Source: a bacterium (GTDB lineage Bacteria; Patescibacteriota; Minisyncoccia; Phycocordibacterales; UBA2100). Taken from it: a stretch of 55,498 bases of DNA. The DNA is taken from positions 1-55,498 of the forward strand of contig JAUSGQ010000028.1 of assembly GCA_030674455.1 (NCBI GenBank), given 5' to 3'. This document shows, piece after piece, positions 26,640-36,160 of this stretch. Position numbers and translations under genes: made by a program. Below the pieces are notes generated by a model, which searched no databases, was not told where the DNA came from, and saw nothing but the letters and a program-made list of their open reading frames with translations. Numbering within the stretch: position 1 is the first letter of the stretch; each line of letters opens with the position of its first letter.

Positions 26640-26723
26640 AGAAAAGGAGTATCGCGTATCAGTGTATACAACAGCCCCGACCTCAAGTCGGGGCTGTACG
26701 CTTTCCGAACTTACTAACCGATA

Positions 26724-26765
26724 CACCGAGGACCGTCCTCCGGTAGAGGAGGACGGTCCTCGGTG
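26724..26765. repeat. Paired REP palindromes forming an 18-bp-stem hairpin
   Basis: CACCGAGGACCGTCCTCC-ggtaga-GGAGGACGGTCCTCGGTG. Confidence 0.9.
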
Positions 26766-26809
26766 CCAGCCGATTGTGAAATTGCCTCTTATAATGTTAG
26801 AGTTATCCG

Positions 26810-27757
26810 ATGAAAAAAGTAGTAACTATCGGCGGGGGCACGGGTAGCTACATGGTCCTTCGCGGACTAAAAAAGTTTCCTTTCAGCATTACTGCCGTAG
26901 TGACTATTTTTGATAACGGCGGCTCCACGGGTACTCTGCGTGATGAGTTTGGTATTTTGCCGCCGGGAGATTTACGCCGATGCCTTGTTGCCCTTTCTGA
27001 CGATGAGCGTGGCTCCGTCCTTCGCGACCTATTTAATTTCCGTTTCAATAAAAAGGGCAGTTCGCTTCATGGCCATAGCTTCGGTAATCTATTTCTACTG
27101 GCGCTCTCTGAAATATACGGTGGCGACACTGAAGCGATTAAAAAAGCGTCTGAATTGTTAAATCTAAAAGGGCGGGTTCTTCCGGTCTCTCTCGATAAAT
27201 CCCATGTTCACGCGACTCTGGAAGATGGCTCGGAAATAGTTGGGGAATCTAATATCGATATACCAAAACATAATGGCAATCTGCGAATCGTTAATTTGCA
27301 ACTGAAGCCGCCTGCGCGCATATTCCGGGAGACTGAAAAGGCGATACGAGAAGCGGATGTAGTCGTGATTTGTCCCGGGGATATATTTTCTTCGCTGGTG
27401 CCGAATTTGCTGGTTGGCGGAATGAAGGAAGCACTTCACGCATGCAAAGGCAAGAAAGTGGCAATATGCAACTCAATGACCAAGTGGGGCGAGACGCACG
27501 GTTATGCGGCTTCGGACATGATGAAGGAGCTTTTGAAATACAGCGGCCTCAGGAAGTTCGATTATGTCGTATGCAACACGAGAGAGATATCGGCCAAGGT
27601 GCAAGCACAGTACGCGAAAGAGAAGAAATATCCGGTGCGGGTAGATGCTGCGCTCGAGAAGTGCGCAAAGAAAATCATAAAGGCGGATCTATTGACTGAT
27701 GTGGATTTGGTGCGCTATGACCCTGAAACTGTCGGCAGGATTTTGTACAAGATTTAA
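26810..27757 (+). CDS. yvcK: YvcK/CofD-family gluconeogenesis factor
   Basis: KVVTIGGGTGSYMVLRGLKKFPFSITAVVTIFDNGGSTGTLRDEFGILPPGDLRRCLVAL. Confidence 0.92.
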   Translation: MKKVVTIGGGTGSYMVLRGLKKFPFSITAVVTIFDNGGSTGTLRDEFGILPPGDLRRCLVALSDDERGSVLRDLFNFRFNKKGSSLHGHSFGNLFLLALSEIYGGDTEAIKKASELLNLKGRVLPVSLDKSHVHATLEDGSEIVGESNIDIPKHNGNLRIVNLQLKPPARIFRETEKAIREADVVVICPGDIFSSLVPNLLVGGMKEALHACKGKKVAICNSMTKWGETHGYAASDMMKELLKYSGLRKFDYVVCNTREISAKVQAQYAKEKKYPVRVDAALEKCAKKIIKADLLTDVDLVRYDPETVGRILYKI

Positions 27758-28413
27758 TGATGGACAACGCACGCAGAGAAAGAGCCGGAAACATAGTTTC
27801 ATACCTTAAGAAGGCCTATCCTAAGCCGAAAAGCGAACTCAAATGGAACACTCCATTTCAGTTCGTAGTTGCGGTTATCTTATCAGCACAGTGTACGGAC
27901 AAGGCGGTAAATCGCCTGACCGATAGGTTGTTCCTCAAGTATAAAACTGCGAAAGATTTTGCCCGTGCGAATCCGTCGCAATTCACGAAAGAAATATCAT
28001 CCGTTCCTTTTTTTCGCAATAAGGCCAAACATATCATTCTTTCGGCAAAGAAAGTTTTTGTGGATTTTAGCAGTCATATTCCGAAGAATCCTAAGGATTT
28101 GCAAACTCTGCCGGGTGTCGGTTACAAAACATCGCACGTAATTTTGGGAGAGTTATTTGATATCTGGGAAGGAATTCCCACCGATACGCATGTCCGCCGA
28201 TTTGCCTTGAGGTTTAACCTCACAGACAAAAAAGACCTGACTAAAATTTCCAAAGATTTGGAAAAGCTTATTCAAAAAAAAGATTGGAAATATGTAAACA
28301 ACGGCCTTATCCTCTACGGCCGTTACGTGTGTCCAGCGAGAAAGCATGATTGCGCTAAACATCCTCTAACAAAACTCTGGCCCCAAGCCGCAGCTCGCTG
28401 GCCTCGTCACTAA
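27757..28413 (+). CDS. nth: Endonuclease III
   Basis: FVVAVILSAQCTDKAVNRLT; LPGVGYKTSHVILGELF; C-terminal Cys-rich region CPARKHDCAKHPL, a possible Fe-S cluster. Confidence 0.93.
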   Translation: MMDNARRERAGNIVSYLKKAYPKPKSELKWNTPFQFVVAVILSAQCTDKAVNRLTDRLFLKYKTAKDFARANPSQFTKEISSVPFFRNKAKHIILSAKKVFVDFSSHIPKNPKDLQTLPGVGYKTSHVILGELFDIWEGIPTDTHVRRFALRFNLTDKKDLTKISKDLEKLIQKKDWKYVNNGLILYGRYVCPARKHDCAKHPLTKLWPQAAARWPRH

Positions 28414-28519
28414 AACGTGTCTTCACAAATAGACCATGGTACAACAGAGGAGACAAATTCGCGCTCATCTTTTTTGCTGACAACTCGCTGAATTGGCTCA
28501 AAATAGGTATCATGTCCAT

Positions 28520-29272
28520 ATGCGAATTATCATTAACGGGTTAGCAATTGAATACGACGACCGCGGAAGCGGCGAAACAATTGTAATGCTGCATGGCTGG
28601 AAAGATAATTTGCGCACGTTTGATGGCATCTTCACGGCTTTAGCGACGTCGTTTAGAGTTATCAGAATTGACTTACCCGGATTCGGAGGAAGCGATGCGC
28701 CTCCGAAAGATTGGACGCTTGAGGATTACGTATCGTTTGTAAAAGATTTCACGGATAAGCTAAATATCACGCCAAGCGCGTACGCGGGGCATTCATTCGG
28801 CGGCAGAATAGTCATACATGGCGTCGCCTCGAAGGTGTTGAACGCTAAGAAAATTATTCTCATTTCCTCGGCGGGAGTCGCACGCAGAAAAACTCTCAAG
28901 AACTCGGGACTTGCCGTGCTTGCTAAGTTCGGGCGCGCGGCCGCTTCCGTTCCACCGCTAAGTTTCTGGAAACAAAGCATACGGCGCAAACTATACGAAT
29001 CGATTGGAAGCGATTACTTTCGTGCGGGTGCCTTGAGCGGCACTTTCCTGAACATTATTAAGAAGGATCTTGCGGAAGACGCAAAGAAGATATCGTTGCC
29101 GACGCTTCTGATTTGGGGAAGCAACGATATGGCAACTCCGCTCGAGGAAGGGGAGCGCCTTCACTCTCTTATACGCAATTCGACGCTTCACGTTATCCCC
29201 GGTGCCGGACATTTTGTCCATCAAGAAAGACCTGCCGAGATATCAGGTATAATTCGCAAATTCTTATCATGA
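28520..29272 (+). CDS. Alpha/beta hydrolase
   Basis: GETIVMLHGWKDNLRTF; YAGHSFGGRIVIHG; GAGHFVHQERP. Confidence 0.92.
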   Translation: MRIIINGLAIEYDDRGSGETIVMLHGWKDNLRTFDGIFTALATSFRVIRIDLPGFGGSDAPPKDWTLEDYVSFVKDFTDKLNITPSAYAGHSFGGRIVIHGVASKVLNAKKIILISSAGVARRKTLKNSGLAVLAKFGRAAASVPPLSFWKQSIRRKLYESIGSDYFRAGALSGTFLNIIKKDLAEDAKKISLPTLLIWGSNDMATPLEEGERLHSLIRNSTLHVIPGAGHFVHQERPAEISGIIRKFLS

Positions 29273-30738
29273 CCCCGACAAATTTGCCGTCGCCTAATAT
29301 GATTACCCGAATACTTTCCCGATATAGACCGCGCTACGTTCGCTCGCTTATATACATGCTCCAGGCATGCGAATACAGCATGAGCGAATACTTGGCTTGG
29401 TACGACAGAACAAAAGATTTCAGCAGCGTAGAGCGGCGCAAAAAGCTCGTGAAAACTCCTAAAGTCTATCTTTTATATTTATTCGCGTTCGCAATTGTCA
29501 TAGCAGCCCTCGCATTTACGTATTATGCAATGCTGTTCGCTGATTTAGATTTCAGAATTATCGTCCTTGCGTGCGTTGTGTTTCTCCTCCCATATTTTCT
29601 TGCCTATGCAATTCTCATACCGCTTGCTTTGGTCAAACTGGCGCAAATTCCCGCGGAATTGTTTCTGACCGCACAGGCTCGTAAAAAACTTTCTAGTCAC
29701 AAGGCATTAAAAATCGCAATATCCGGAAGCTTCGGAAAAACGAGCATGCGGGAAATTCTAAAAACCGTTCTTTCGGAGGGAAAGAAGGTCGCATCGCCCC
29801 CATTTAGTTACAACACTCCGCTTGGCATTTGCCGTTTCATTAATCAGCTGAAAGGGGACGAGGAAGTGTTGATTTTCGAACTCGGAGAATATTACCCCGG
29901 CGATGTCGCTAAGTTATGCGAACTTATAGACCCTCACGTCGGCATCATTACTGGTGTTAATGAGGCGCATTTGGAGAGATTCGGAACATTGCAAAAAACA
30001 GCAAATACTATTTTTGAATTGGCCGATTACCTAAAAAAGAAACCCGTTTATATAAACGGCGAGAATGAGATTTCGCGAAAAAAGGCCAACACTACGCTTA
30101 GGAATCACATTGTCTACACGCGCGGTGGAGCGGGCGATATTCTGATACAGAACGCAAAGAGCAATCTCTCGGGGACAATCTTCCGGTTGCAGATAGGAAA
30201 CGACACATTTTCAGTGAAATCAGGACTTCTAGGCTTGCACAATGTGGGTCCGCTTGCTGTTTCTGCCCATATCGCGCATCGCCTTGGTTTTGACAAGAAG
30301 CAAATTGAAGAGGGAATCGGCAAAACGCGCGCATTTTCACACCGTATGGAACCGAAGGAGGACAAGAGCGGTATAACCACAATAGACGACAGCTACAACG
30401 GCAATCCCGACGGTGCGAGCGCGATAATCGAATTTCTATCCTCGCTCAAGGGCCGACGCCGGTGGTATGTAACCCCCGGCCTTGTAGAGATGGGTCCCCG
30501 CACGTTCGAGGTGCACAAGGAAATCGGAAAGAAGCTAGCCCAAGCCGGAATAGAAAAAGTCGTCCTTATCAGGAACTCGGTCACCCAATTTATTGAACAG
30601 GGGTTAAAGGAAGCGCAGTACAAAGGCGAAATACTGTGGTACGAGGATGCGCTTGTGGCATTCGCGGCATTGCCGCATTTGACCGTGAAAGGAGATGTTG
30701 TGCTTCTGCAGAATGACTGGCCGGATCAGTATGTATAG
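29269..30738 (+). CDS. Mur ligase family protein (MurF-like)
   Basis: IAISGSFGKTSMREILKTVL P-loop; GVNEAHLERFGT; TTIDDSYNGNPDGASAIIEFL. Confidence 0.88.
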   Translation: MTPTNLPSPNMITRILSRYRPRYVRSLIYMLQACEYSMSEYLAWYDRTKDFSSVERRKKLVKTPKVYLLYLFAFAIVIAALAFTYYAMLFADLDFRIIVLACVVFLLPYFLAYAILIPLALVKLAQIPAELFLTAQARKKLSSHKALKIAISGSFGKTSMREILKTVLSEGKKVASPPFSYNTPLGICRFINQLKGDEEVLIFELGEYYPGDVAKLCELIDPHVGIITGVNEAHLERFGTLQKTANTIFELADYLKKKPVYINGENEISRKKANTTLRNHIVYTRGGAGDILIQNAKSNLSGTIFRLQIGNDTFSVKSGLLGLHNVGPLAVSAHIAHRLGFDKKQIEEGIGKTRAFSHRMEPKEDKSGITTIDDSYNGNPDGASAIIEFLSSLKGRRRWYVTPGLVEMGPRTFEVHKEIGKKLAQAGIEKVVLIRNSVTQFIEQGLKEAQYKGEILWYEDALVAFAALPHLTVKGDVVLLQNDWPDQYV

Positions 30739-30747
30739 TCGTTCAAA

Positions 30748-30864
30748 GACCTGCTCGTTTTAACGGCCTATCGGCTATGATAGGCACCTGTAGACGGGAC
30801 TAGTGGCTCATACCGTCTACAGGTGCACATCCCTACTTGATGTGCCCGTTGAAACGAGCAGGTC
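30748..30864. repeat. Four-way-junction (cruciform) sequence
   Basis: Outer 19-bp stem GACCTGCTCGTTTTAACGG/CCGTTGAAACGAGCAGGTC encloses three adjacent hairpins: 30767-30784, 30785-30825 and 30826-30844. Confidence 0.9.
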
Positions 30865-30953
30865 TTCTCTCTTGGGCTGGAGTGACTATTTGCTTTTACG
30901 TAGGAATTTCCATTATATATAGCCGTTTTTGTTAAATTGGGTACAATAGAAAT

Positions 30954-32168
30954 ATGAAAACAATCGCTGTTATCTTCGGGGGACGCAGCGTTGAGCATGA
31001 TGTCTCTATAATAACTGCGCACTTTCCAATTATTGAAGCTCTGATTGCGGCCGGAAACTTTGATGTTTGGCCTGTGTATATTGCCAAAGACGGCTCTTGG
31101 TATTCAAACAAGAGAATGAACGATTTGGCGTTTTTCAAACAGTCCGATTTTGAAGAACTGCTTGCCAAAGATAAGAAGGTACAGCTATCTTTCGACAATG
31201 GGCCGTCTACATGTCCCGCCACAACCGGCGGGCTTACTCTTGTGTGGCCGGGAATTGTTTCTAAGTCTGTCCGCATCGACATCGTCTTTCCTTCTATGCA
31301 CGGAACGTTTGGCGAGGACGGAAGCTTGATGGGTTTGTTGAGAATGGCAAATGTTCCCTATGTGGGCTGTGACATGACCTCGTCCGCGGTCGCGATGGAC
31401 AAGGTACTTTGCAAACAAGTTCTCGCGCAGGAAGGAATTCCGCTCGCCCCCTCAACGTGGTTCACGAAAAAGGAATGGGCGGATGACCAAAAGAGCGTAG
31501 AGAAGAGAATATCAAAATTAAAGTTTCCGCTGTTCGTGAAGCCGGCGCACCTTGGCTCGAGCATCGGCATAACAAAAGTAAAAAGCGAGTCGGGCCGTCT
31601 ACAGGTCCCGCCACAACCGGCGGGCCTCAAAAATGCACTCGAGGTGGCGCTCCACTATGACGATAAGATTCTTGTCGAGGAAGGCATAAAGAATCTGATA
31701 GAAGTGACGCTCCCGATAATAGGTAATGATTCGTTACAGACTGCGTTAGTCGAAAGGCCGCTCAATAAGGGTGATTTATTTGATTTTGACGGCAAATACA
31801 TGCACGGAGGCAAAAAAGGGGCGGGTGCTAATAGCGCATACAGCGAAATTCCCGCTAACATAGGAGAGGATTTAACCGCACAAGTTATCGAGCTCGGCAA
31901 GAAAGTATATAGAGTTTTAGGCTGTTCGGGAATTGCGCGCGTGGATTTTCTCATCGACAGCGTCGCTAAAAAGGTCTATGTTATAGAGGTGAACACTTTG
32001 CCCGGTAGCTTATACCATCACAACTGGAAGAAAGCAGGGGTTTCCAATATAGAGCTAGTTTCGCGGCTTGTGCGCATGGCGGAGGAGCGCTTTGACGCAC
32101 AAAAAGGCACTAATTACGCATTTCGTTCGGAAATACTGAATAAAGTCGGAGGCCCGAAGTTTCAATAA
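30954..32168 (+). CDS. ddl: D-alanine--D-alanine ligase
   Basis: VIFGGRSVEHDVSIITA; VFPSMHGTFGEDGSLMGLL; ATP-grasp; VIEVNTLPGSL. Carries two insertions of a 34-nt repeat. Confidence 0.93.
   Translation: MKTIAVIFGGRSVEHDVSIITAHFPIIEALIAAGNFDVWPVYIAKDGSWYSNKRMNDLAFFKQSDFEELLAKDKKVQLSFDNGPSTCPATTGGLTLVWPGIVSKSVRIDIVFPSMHGTFGEDGSLMGLLRMANVPYVGCDMTSSAVAMDKVLCKQVLAQEGIPLAPSTWFTKKEWADDQKSVEKRISKLKFPLFVKPAHLGSSIGITKVKSESGRLQVPPQPAGLKNALEVALHYDDKILVEEGIKNLIEVTLPIIGNDSLQTALVERPLNKGDLFDFDGKYMHGGKKGAGANSAYSEIPANIGEDLTAQVIELGKKVYRVLGCSGIARVDFLIDSVAKKVYVIEVNTLPGSLYHHNWKKAGVSNIELVSRLVRMAEERFDAQKGTNYAFRSEILNKVGGPKFQ
31200..31233 (+). repeat. 34-nt repeat GGGCCGTCTACA(T/G)GTCCCGCCACAACCGGCGGGC inside ddl, copy 1
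   Basis: Near-identical copy at 31592-31625 in a different reading frame; an 18-nt piece lies inverted in rsmH at 13701-13718. Confidence 0.9.
31592..31625 (+). repeat. 34-nt repeat inside ddl, copy 2
   Basis: One mismatch to the copy at 31200-31233; read in another frame (GRLQVPPQPAG vs GPSTCPATTGG). Confidence 0.9.
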
Positions 32169-32181
32169 TAACTCGCGGATT

Positions 32182-34086
32182 ATGACCTCACCCAGCAAGC
32201 AAAAAAGGACTTTCATTATTGATTTTGACAGCACGTTCGCGCGCGTTGAGACCCTTGAAGAACTGATAGCTATCTCCCTCAAGGGCAACAATAAGAAGGA
32301 AGAGATAATGAAAGGTATACGCGAGATAACAAATGCCGCGATGGAAGGCAAGCTCTCGTTCGCCGAATCTCTGGAAAGGAGAGTCGCTCTCATGACTTCC
32401 AATAAGAAAGATGTCGAAACTCTTATTAAATTTCTCAAGAAGAATGTCACTCCTTCATTCGCCAGAAATAAGAGATTTCTTAAGGAATACGGCAAAAATA
32501 TTTACATCTTTTCCGGCGCTTTTAAGGAATTTGTGGTTCCGATAGTTAAGCCGTATGGCATACCGGAAAAGAACGTATTCGCCAACACGTTTCTCTATGA
32601 CAAAAAGGGTAACATTATCGGATTCGATAAGAAGAACCCGTTGTCGAAAAAGGGCGGAAAAGTGACGCAATTACAGGACCTGAACCTTGAAGGAGAAATT
32701 TATGTTATAGGCGACGGGTGGTCCGATTATGAGTTGCGCGAATCCGGTCTGGCTCACAAATTCTTTGCTTTTACCGAGAATGTAACGCGAGCGCCAGTGG
32801 TAGAAAAGGCAGACCATGTGGTGCCGACGTTCGACGAATTTTTGTATATTAATTCATTGCCGATGGCGCATTCGTATCCCAAGAATCGGCTCAAAGCGCT
32901 TCTGCTCGAGAATATCCATCCCGATGCGGTAACCCGCTTCAAAGAAGAAGGGTACAACTTGGAACTGCTGACCAAGAGCTTGGGGGAGGATGAGCTCTGC
33001 GCGAGAATGAAGGATGTCGCTGTCCTTGGAATACGTTCCAAAACAGAAATCTCGAAGAAGGTGCTTGATAGCGCCCCAAAATTGATAGCGGTTGGTGCAT
33101 TTTGCATCGGCACGAACCAAATTGACCTTAATGAGTGTTCAAAACGCGGAGTCGCTGTTTTCAACGCTCCATACAGCAATACGAGAAGCGTCGTAGAACT
33201 TGTGGTAGGGGAAATCATAATGCTTACACGGAATGTTTTTGATAAAAGCGTCAAAATGCATTCGGGAGTTTGGGATAAATCCGCAAAGAATTGTTTTGAG
33301 ATACGCGGAAAGAAATTGGGAATAATTGGATATGGAAATATCGGCTCTCAGCTTTCCGTGGTCGCGGAATCGCTTGGCATGGATGTCTATTTTTACGACA
33401 TAGTGGAGAAACTCGCACTTGGCAATGCGCACAAATGTTCTTCGATGGATGAGGTATTGAAGAAGTGCGATGCAATTACGATTCACATTGACGGCAATCC
33501 GGGCAACAAGAATCTGATTTCCGAGCGGCAATTTGCGATAATGAAAAAGGGCGCCATTTTTCTGAATTTAAGCAGGGGATTTGTGGTGGATATTCCTGCC
33601 CTTGCGAGCAATATTAAAAGCGGGCATCTAGCCGGGGCCGCCGTCGATGTATATCCTCGGGAGCCGAGAAGCAACGATGAGGCATTCACGAGCGAACTTC
33701 AGAATCTCCCGAATGTGATACTTTCTCCGCATATCGGCGGAAGTACTGAAGAAGCGCAGAAGAATATCGGCGAATTTGTTTCGTCAAAAATAGTCGACTT
33801 CGTGAATGCGGGAAATACCTATTTGAGCGTAAACCTTCCGAATATACAGCTTCCGGAACTTAAGAATGCTCATCGATTCATCCATATTCACGGCAACAGT
33901 CCTGGAGTATTGGCGAATATCAACGGTCTGCTCGCAAAGCACAAAATCAACATTTTGGGTCAATATCTAAAAACGGACGAGGCTATCGGCTACGTGATTA
34001 CGGACGTCAGCAAGGAATACGACTCCGCTGTTATCAATGCGCTGAAAGCTGTGCCTCACACGCTTAAATTCAGGGTACTTTACTAG
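32182..34086 (+). CDS. Fusion: HAD phosphatase (SerB-like) + D-3-phosphoglycerate dehydrogenase (SerA) with C-terminal ACT-like domain
   Basis: TFIIDFDSTFARVETLEEL..YVIGDGWSDYELRESG; KKLGIIGYGNIGSQLSVVAESLGMDVYFYD..NLSRGFVVDIPAL..LSPHIGGSTEEAQ; HGNSPGVLANINGLLAKHKINILGQYL. Confidence 0.9.
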   Translation: MTSPSKQKRTFIIDFDSTFARVETLEELIAISLKGNNKKEEIMKGIREITNAAMEGKLSFAESLERRVALMTSNKKDVETLIKFLKKNVTPSFARNKRFLKEYGKNIYIFSGAFKEFVVPIVKPYGIPEKNVFANTFLYDKKGNIIGFDKKNPLSKKGGKVTQLQDLNLEGEIYVIGDGWSDYELRESGLAHKFFAFTENVTRAPVVEKADHVVPTFDEFLYINSLPMAHSYPKNRLKALLLENIHPDAVTRFKEEGYNLELLTKSLGEDELCARMKDVAVLGIRSKTEISKKVLDSAPKLIAVGAFCIGTNQIDLNECSKRGVAVFNAPYSNTRSVVELVVGEIIMLTRNVFDKSVKMHSGVWDKSAKNCFEIRGKKLGIIGYGNIGSQLSVVAESLGMDVYFYDIVEKLALGNAHKCSSMDEVLKKCDAITIHIDGNPGNKNLISERQFAIMKKGAIFLNLSRGFVVDIPALASNIKSGHLAGAAVDVYPREPRSNDEAFTSELQNLPNVILSPHIGGSTEEAQKNIGEFVSSKIVDFVNAGNTYLSVNLPNIQLPELKNAHRFIHIHGNSPGVLANINGLLAKHKINILGQYLKTDEAIGYVITDVSKEYDSAVINALKAVPHTLKFRVLY

Positions 34087-34158
34087 AGATAATATGTTCA
34101 AATCGAGTGCCTCATTCGTAGTTATTCGTAGATTCGAATCAATTCGTAGATTGGCATC

Positions 34159-35262
34159 ATGATCTATTTCACTGTCGGGCCGACGCAGACTGACCCTAAA
34201 TTGGGGAAATATTTGAATGACGGTTACAAAAAGGGGATTTACTCGATGTCGCATCGCGGCAAAGCTTTTGGCGAGATTTTTGAGGCGACGATAGCTTCGC
34301 TGAAGAAATTATTGAACGTGCCGGAGGATTTCCATGTGTTCTTTATCGGTTCGGCCACCGAAGCCATGGAGTTAGTGATAGAAAATTGCGTTGAATCGAA
34401 AAGTTTCCATTTTGTGAACGGCGCGTTCTCTAAAAGATTGTTTGATACTGCTCGTGATTTACGCAAGCAGCCTCTTACATATGAGGTGCCTGCCGGAGAG
34501 GGTTTTGATTTCCTGCGCGTTTCGATTCCTGCAGATGCGGAATTGGTTTGCTTCACACAGAATGAGACAAGTACCGGCGTCAGCATTGATATGGACGACA
34601 TCAGCGCGCTCAAGAAGTATCACCAGGATAAAATATTCGCGGTTGATACCGTTTCATCCGCTCCATACGCCCGGGTGGATTTCAAAGCGGTCGACTGCGC
34701 GTTTTTTTCGGTTCAGAAAGGTTTTGGGATGCCTTCGGGGCTTGGCATTCTTATCGTGAACGACAAGTGCATCCAAAAATCAGAAGCGCTGCAAAAAAAA
34801 GGAATGAATATCGGCAGTTTTCACAACTTTTCCTCGCTTCTTAAATACGCAGGCAGGCATCAGACACCGGAGACTCCCAATGTGATGGCCATATATTTGC
34901 TCGGAAAGATATGCGACTCATATATCAAGTATGGAATCGGAAAGATACGCAAAGAAACGGAGGCGAAAGCGCGCTTCCTGTATAAATTTCTTGATACTAA
35001 TCCGCGATATTCGGCTTTCGTGAAGAAACCGGGTTGGCGCTCAAACACGGTTATTGTCGCCGAGACTCCCGAAGGCTCTGCCGGGGTAATTAAGAAGTTG
35101 TCCGCAAAAGGATTAATAGTCGGCGCAGGATATGGCGAATTCAAGGATAAGCACATTCGCATCGGCAATTTCCCGATGCACAAGATAAGCGACATAAAAA
35201 GGATAACGGTTAGTCTGACTAACCTATTTACTGAAGCGATTTGCTTTTCGGGTTCTCACTAG
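34159..35262 (+). CDS. Class V aminotransferase (phosphoserine aminotransferase-like)
   Basis: IYFTVGPTQTDPKL; HRGKAFGEIF; FFIGSATEAMEL; DTVSSAPYARVDFKAVDCAFFSVQKGFGMPSGLGILIVND. Confidence 0.85.
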   Translation: MIYFTVGPTQTDPKLGKYLNDGYKKGIYSMSHRGKAFGEIFEATIASLKKLLNVPEDFHVFFIGSATEAMELVIENCVESKSFHFVNGAFSKRLFDTARDLRKQPLTYEVPAGEGFDFLRVSIPADAELVCFTQNETSTGVSIDMDDISALKKYHQDKIFAVDTVSSAPYARVDFKAVDCAFFSVQKGFGMPSGLGILIVNDKCIQKSEALQKKGMNIGSFHNFSSLLKYAGRHQTPETPNVMAIYLLGKICDSYIKYGIGKIRKETEAKARFLYKFLDTNPRYSAFVKKPGWRSNTVIVAETPEGSAGVIKKLSAKGLIVGAGYGEFKDKHIRIGNFPMHKISDIKRITVSLTNLFTEAICFSGSH

Positions 35263-35275
35263 TACGATTAGAGCC

Positions 35276-35992
35276 ATGAGTAAAGTGCCAAAAAAGGGTG
35301 TATCCGCAGGAAGAAAAATGGCTGTGTTTGATGTTGATGGAACCATATTTCGCTCAAGCCTTCTCATATCACTCGTCAATCATTTGGTTCAAACCGGCGC
35401 GTTTCCAAAAAATGCAGAGCGCGTATACGAACGAGCGCATACAAGATGGCTTGACCGGGAAGGGGATTATGAGGAATACATACAAGCGGTTATTGAGGCA
35501 TTTCAAAAGCACTTAAAGGGGATTCACTACAGCGTTTTAGCTGATGCGGCGGAAGAGGTCGTGGAGAAAGAATACAAGCATCTGTATCGATACACGCGCG
35601 ACTTGCTCACCGATCTGAAAAAACGCGGTTACTTTTTGCTCGCGGTTTCGCATTCCCCCAAAACGATACTCGACAAATTCTGCCCTCGGCTCGGGTTCGA
35701 CAAGGTCTACGGCATGATATATGAAATCGGTCCGCAGGAATGTTTTACCGGAGGAATCGTTGACGCACATCTCATACACAACAAAGCAAGCATCGTGAAG
35801 CGCGCCATGAATAAAGAAAATCTAATCCTCGAGAATTCAATCGGCGTGGGAGATACTGAATCTGACATTCCATTTCTTGAGATGGTCGCAGAGCCGATAT
35901 GCTTCAATCCGAACAAGAAACTATATCGTAACGCAAAGCGCATGGGCTGGAAGGTGGTAGTGGAAAGAAAGGACGTAGTCTACGAGTTATAG
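35276..35992 (+). CDS. HAD-IB family phosphatase (SerB-like)
   Basis: MAVFDVDGTIFRSSLLISLVNHLV; LAVSHSPKTILDKFCPRLGFDKVYG; SIGVGDTESDIPFLEMV. Confidence 0.88.
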   Translation: MSKVPKKGVSAGRKMAVFDVDGTIFRSSLLISLVNHLVQTGAFPKNAERVYERAHTRWLDREGDYEEYIQAVIEAFQKHLKGIHYSVLADAAEEVVEKEYKHLYRYTRDLLTDLKKRGYFLLAVSHSPKTILDKFCPRLGFDKVYGMIYEIGPQECFTGGIVDAHLIHNKASIVKRAMNKENLILENSIGVGDTESDIPFLEMVAEPICFNPNKKLYRNAKRMGWKVVVERKDVVYEL

Positions 35993-36014
35993 TAATTGAA
36001 TGGGCCAGGGGTAA

Positions 36015-36036
36015 ATAGGGCGATATATCGCCCTAT
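36015..36036. repeat. Palindrome ATAGGGCGATATATCGCCCTAT
   Basis: 22-bp perfect; followed by CATTGAGGTTTAACCTCAATG (36045-36065) and CCGAGGACGGTCCTCGG (36101-36117). Confidence 0.88.
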
Positions 36037-36160
36037 AGCTGAATCATTGAGGTTTAACCTCAATGGCTAACATTCTGTTCGGTGGTTGGATTATTTCTTG
36101 CCGAGGACGGTCCTCGGTTGACCCGGTCCTCGAGAAAAGTGGTGTGATATAATCAGGAAC

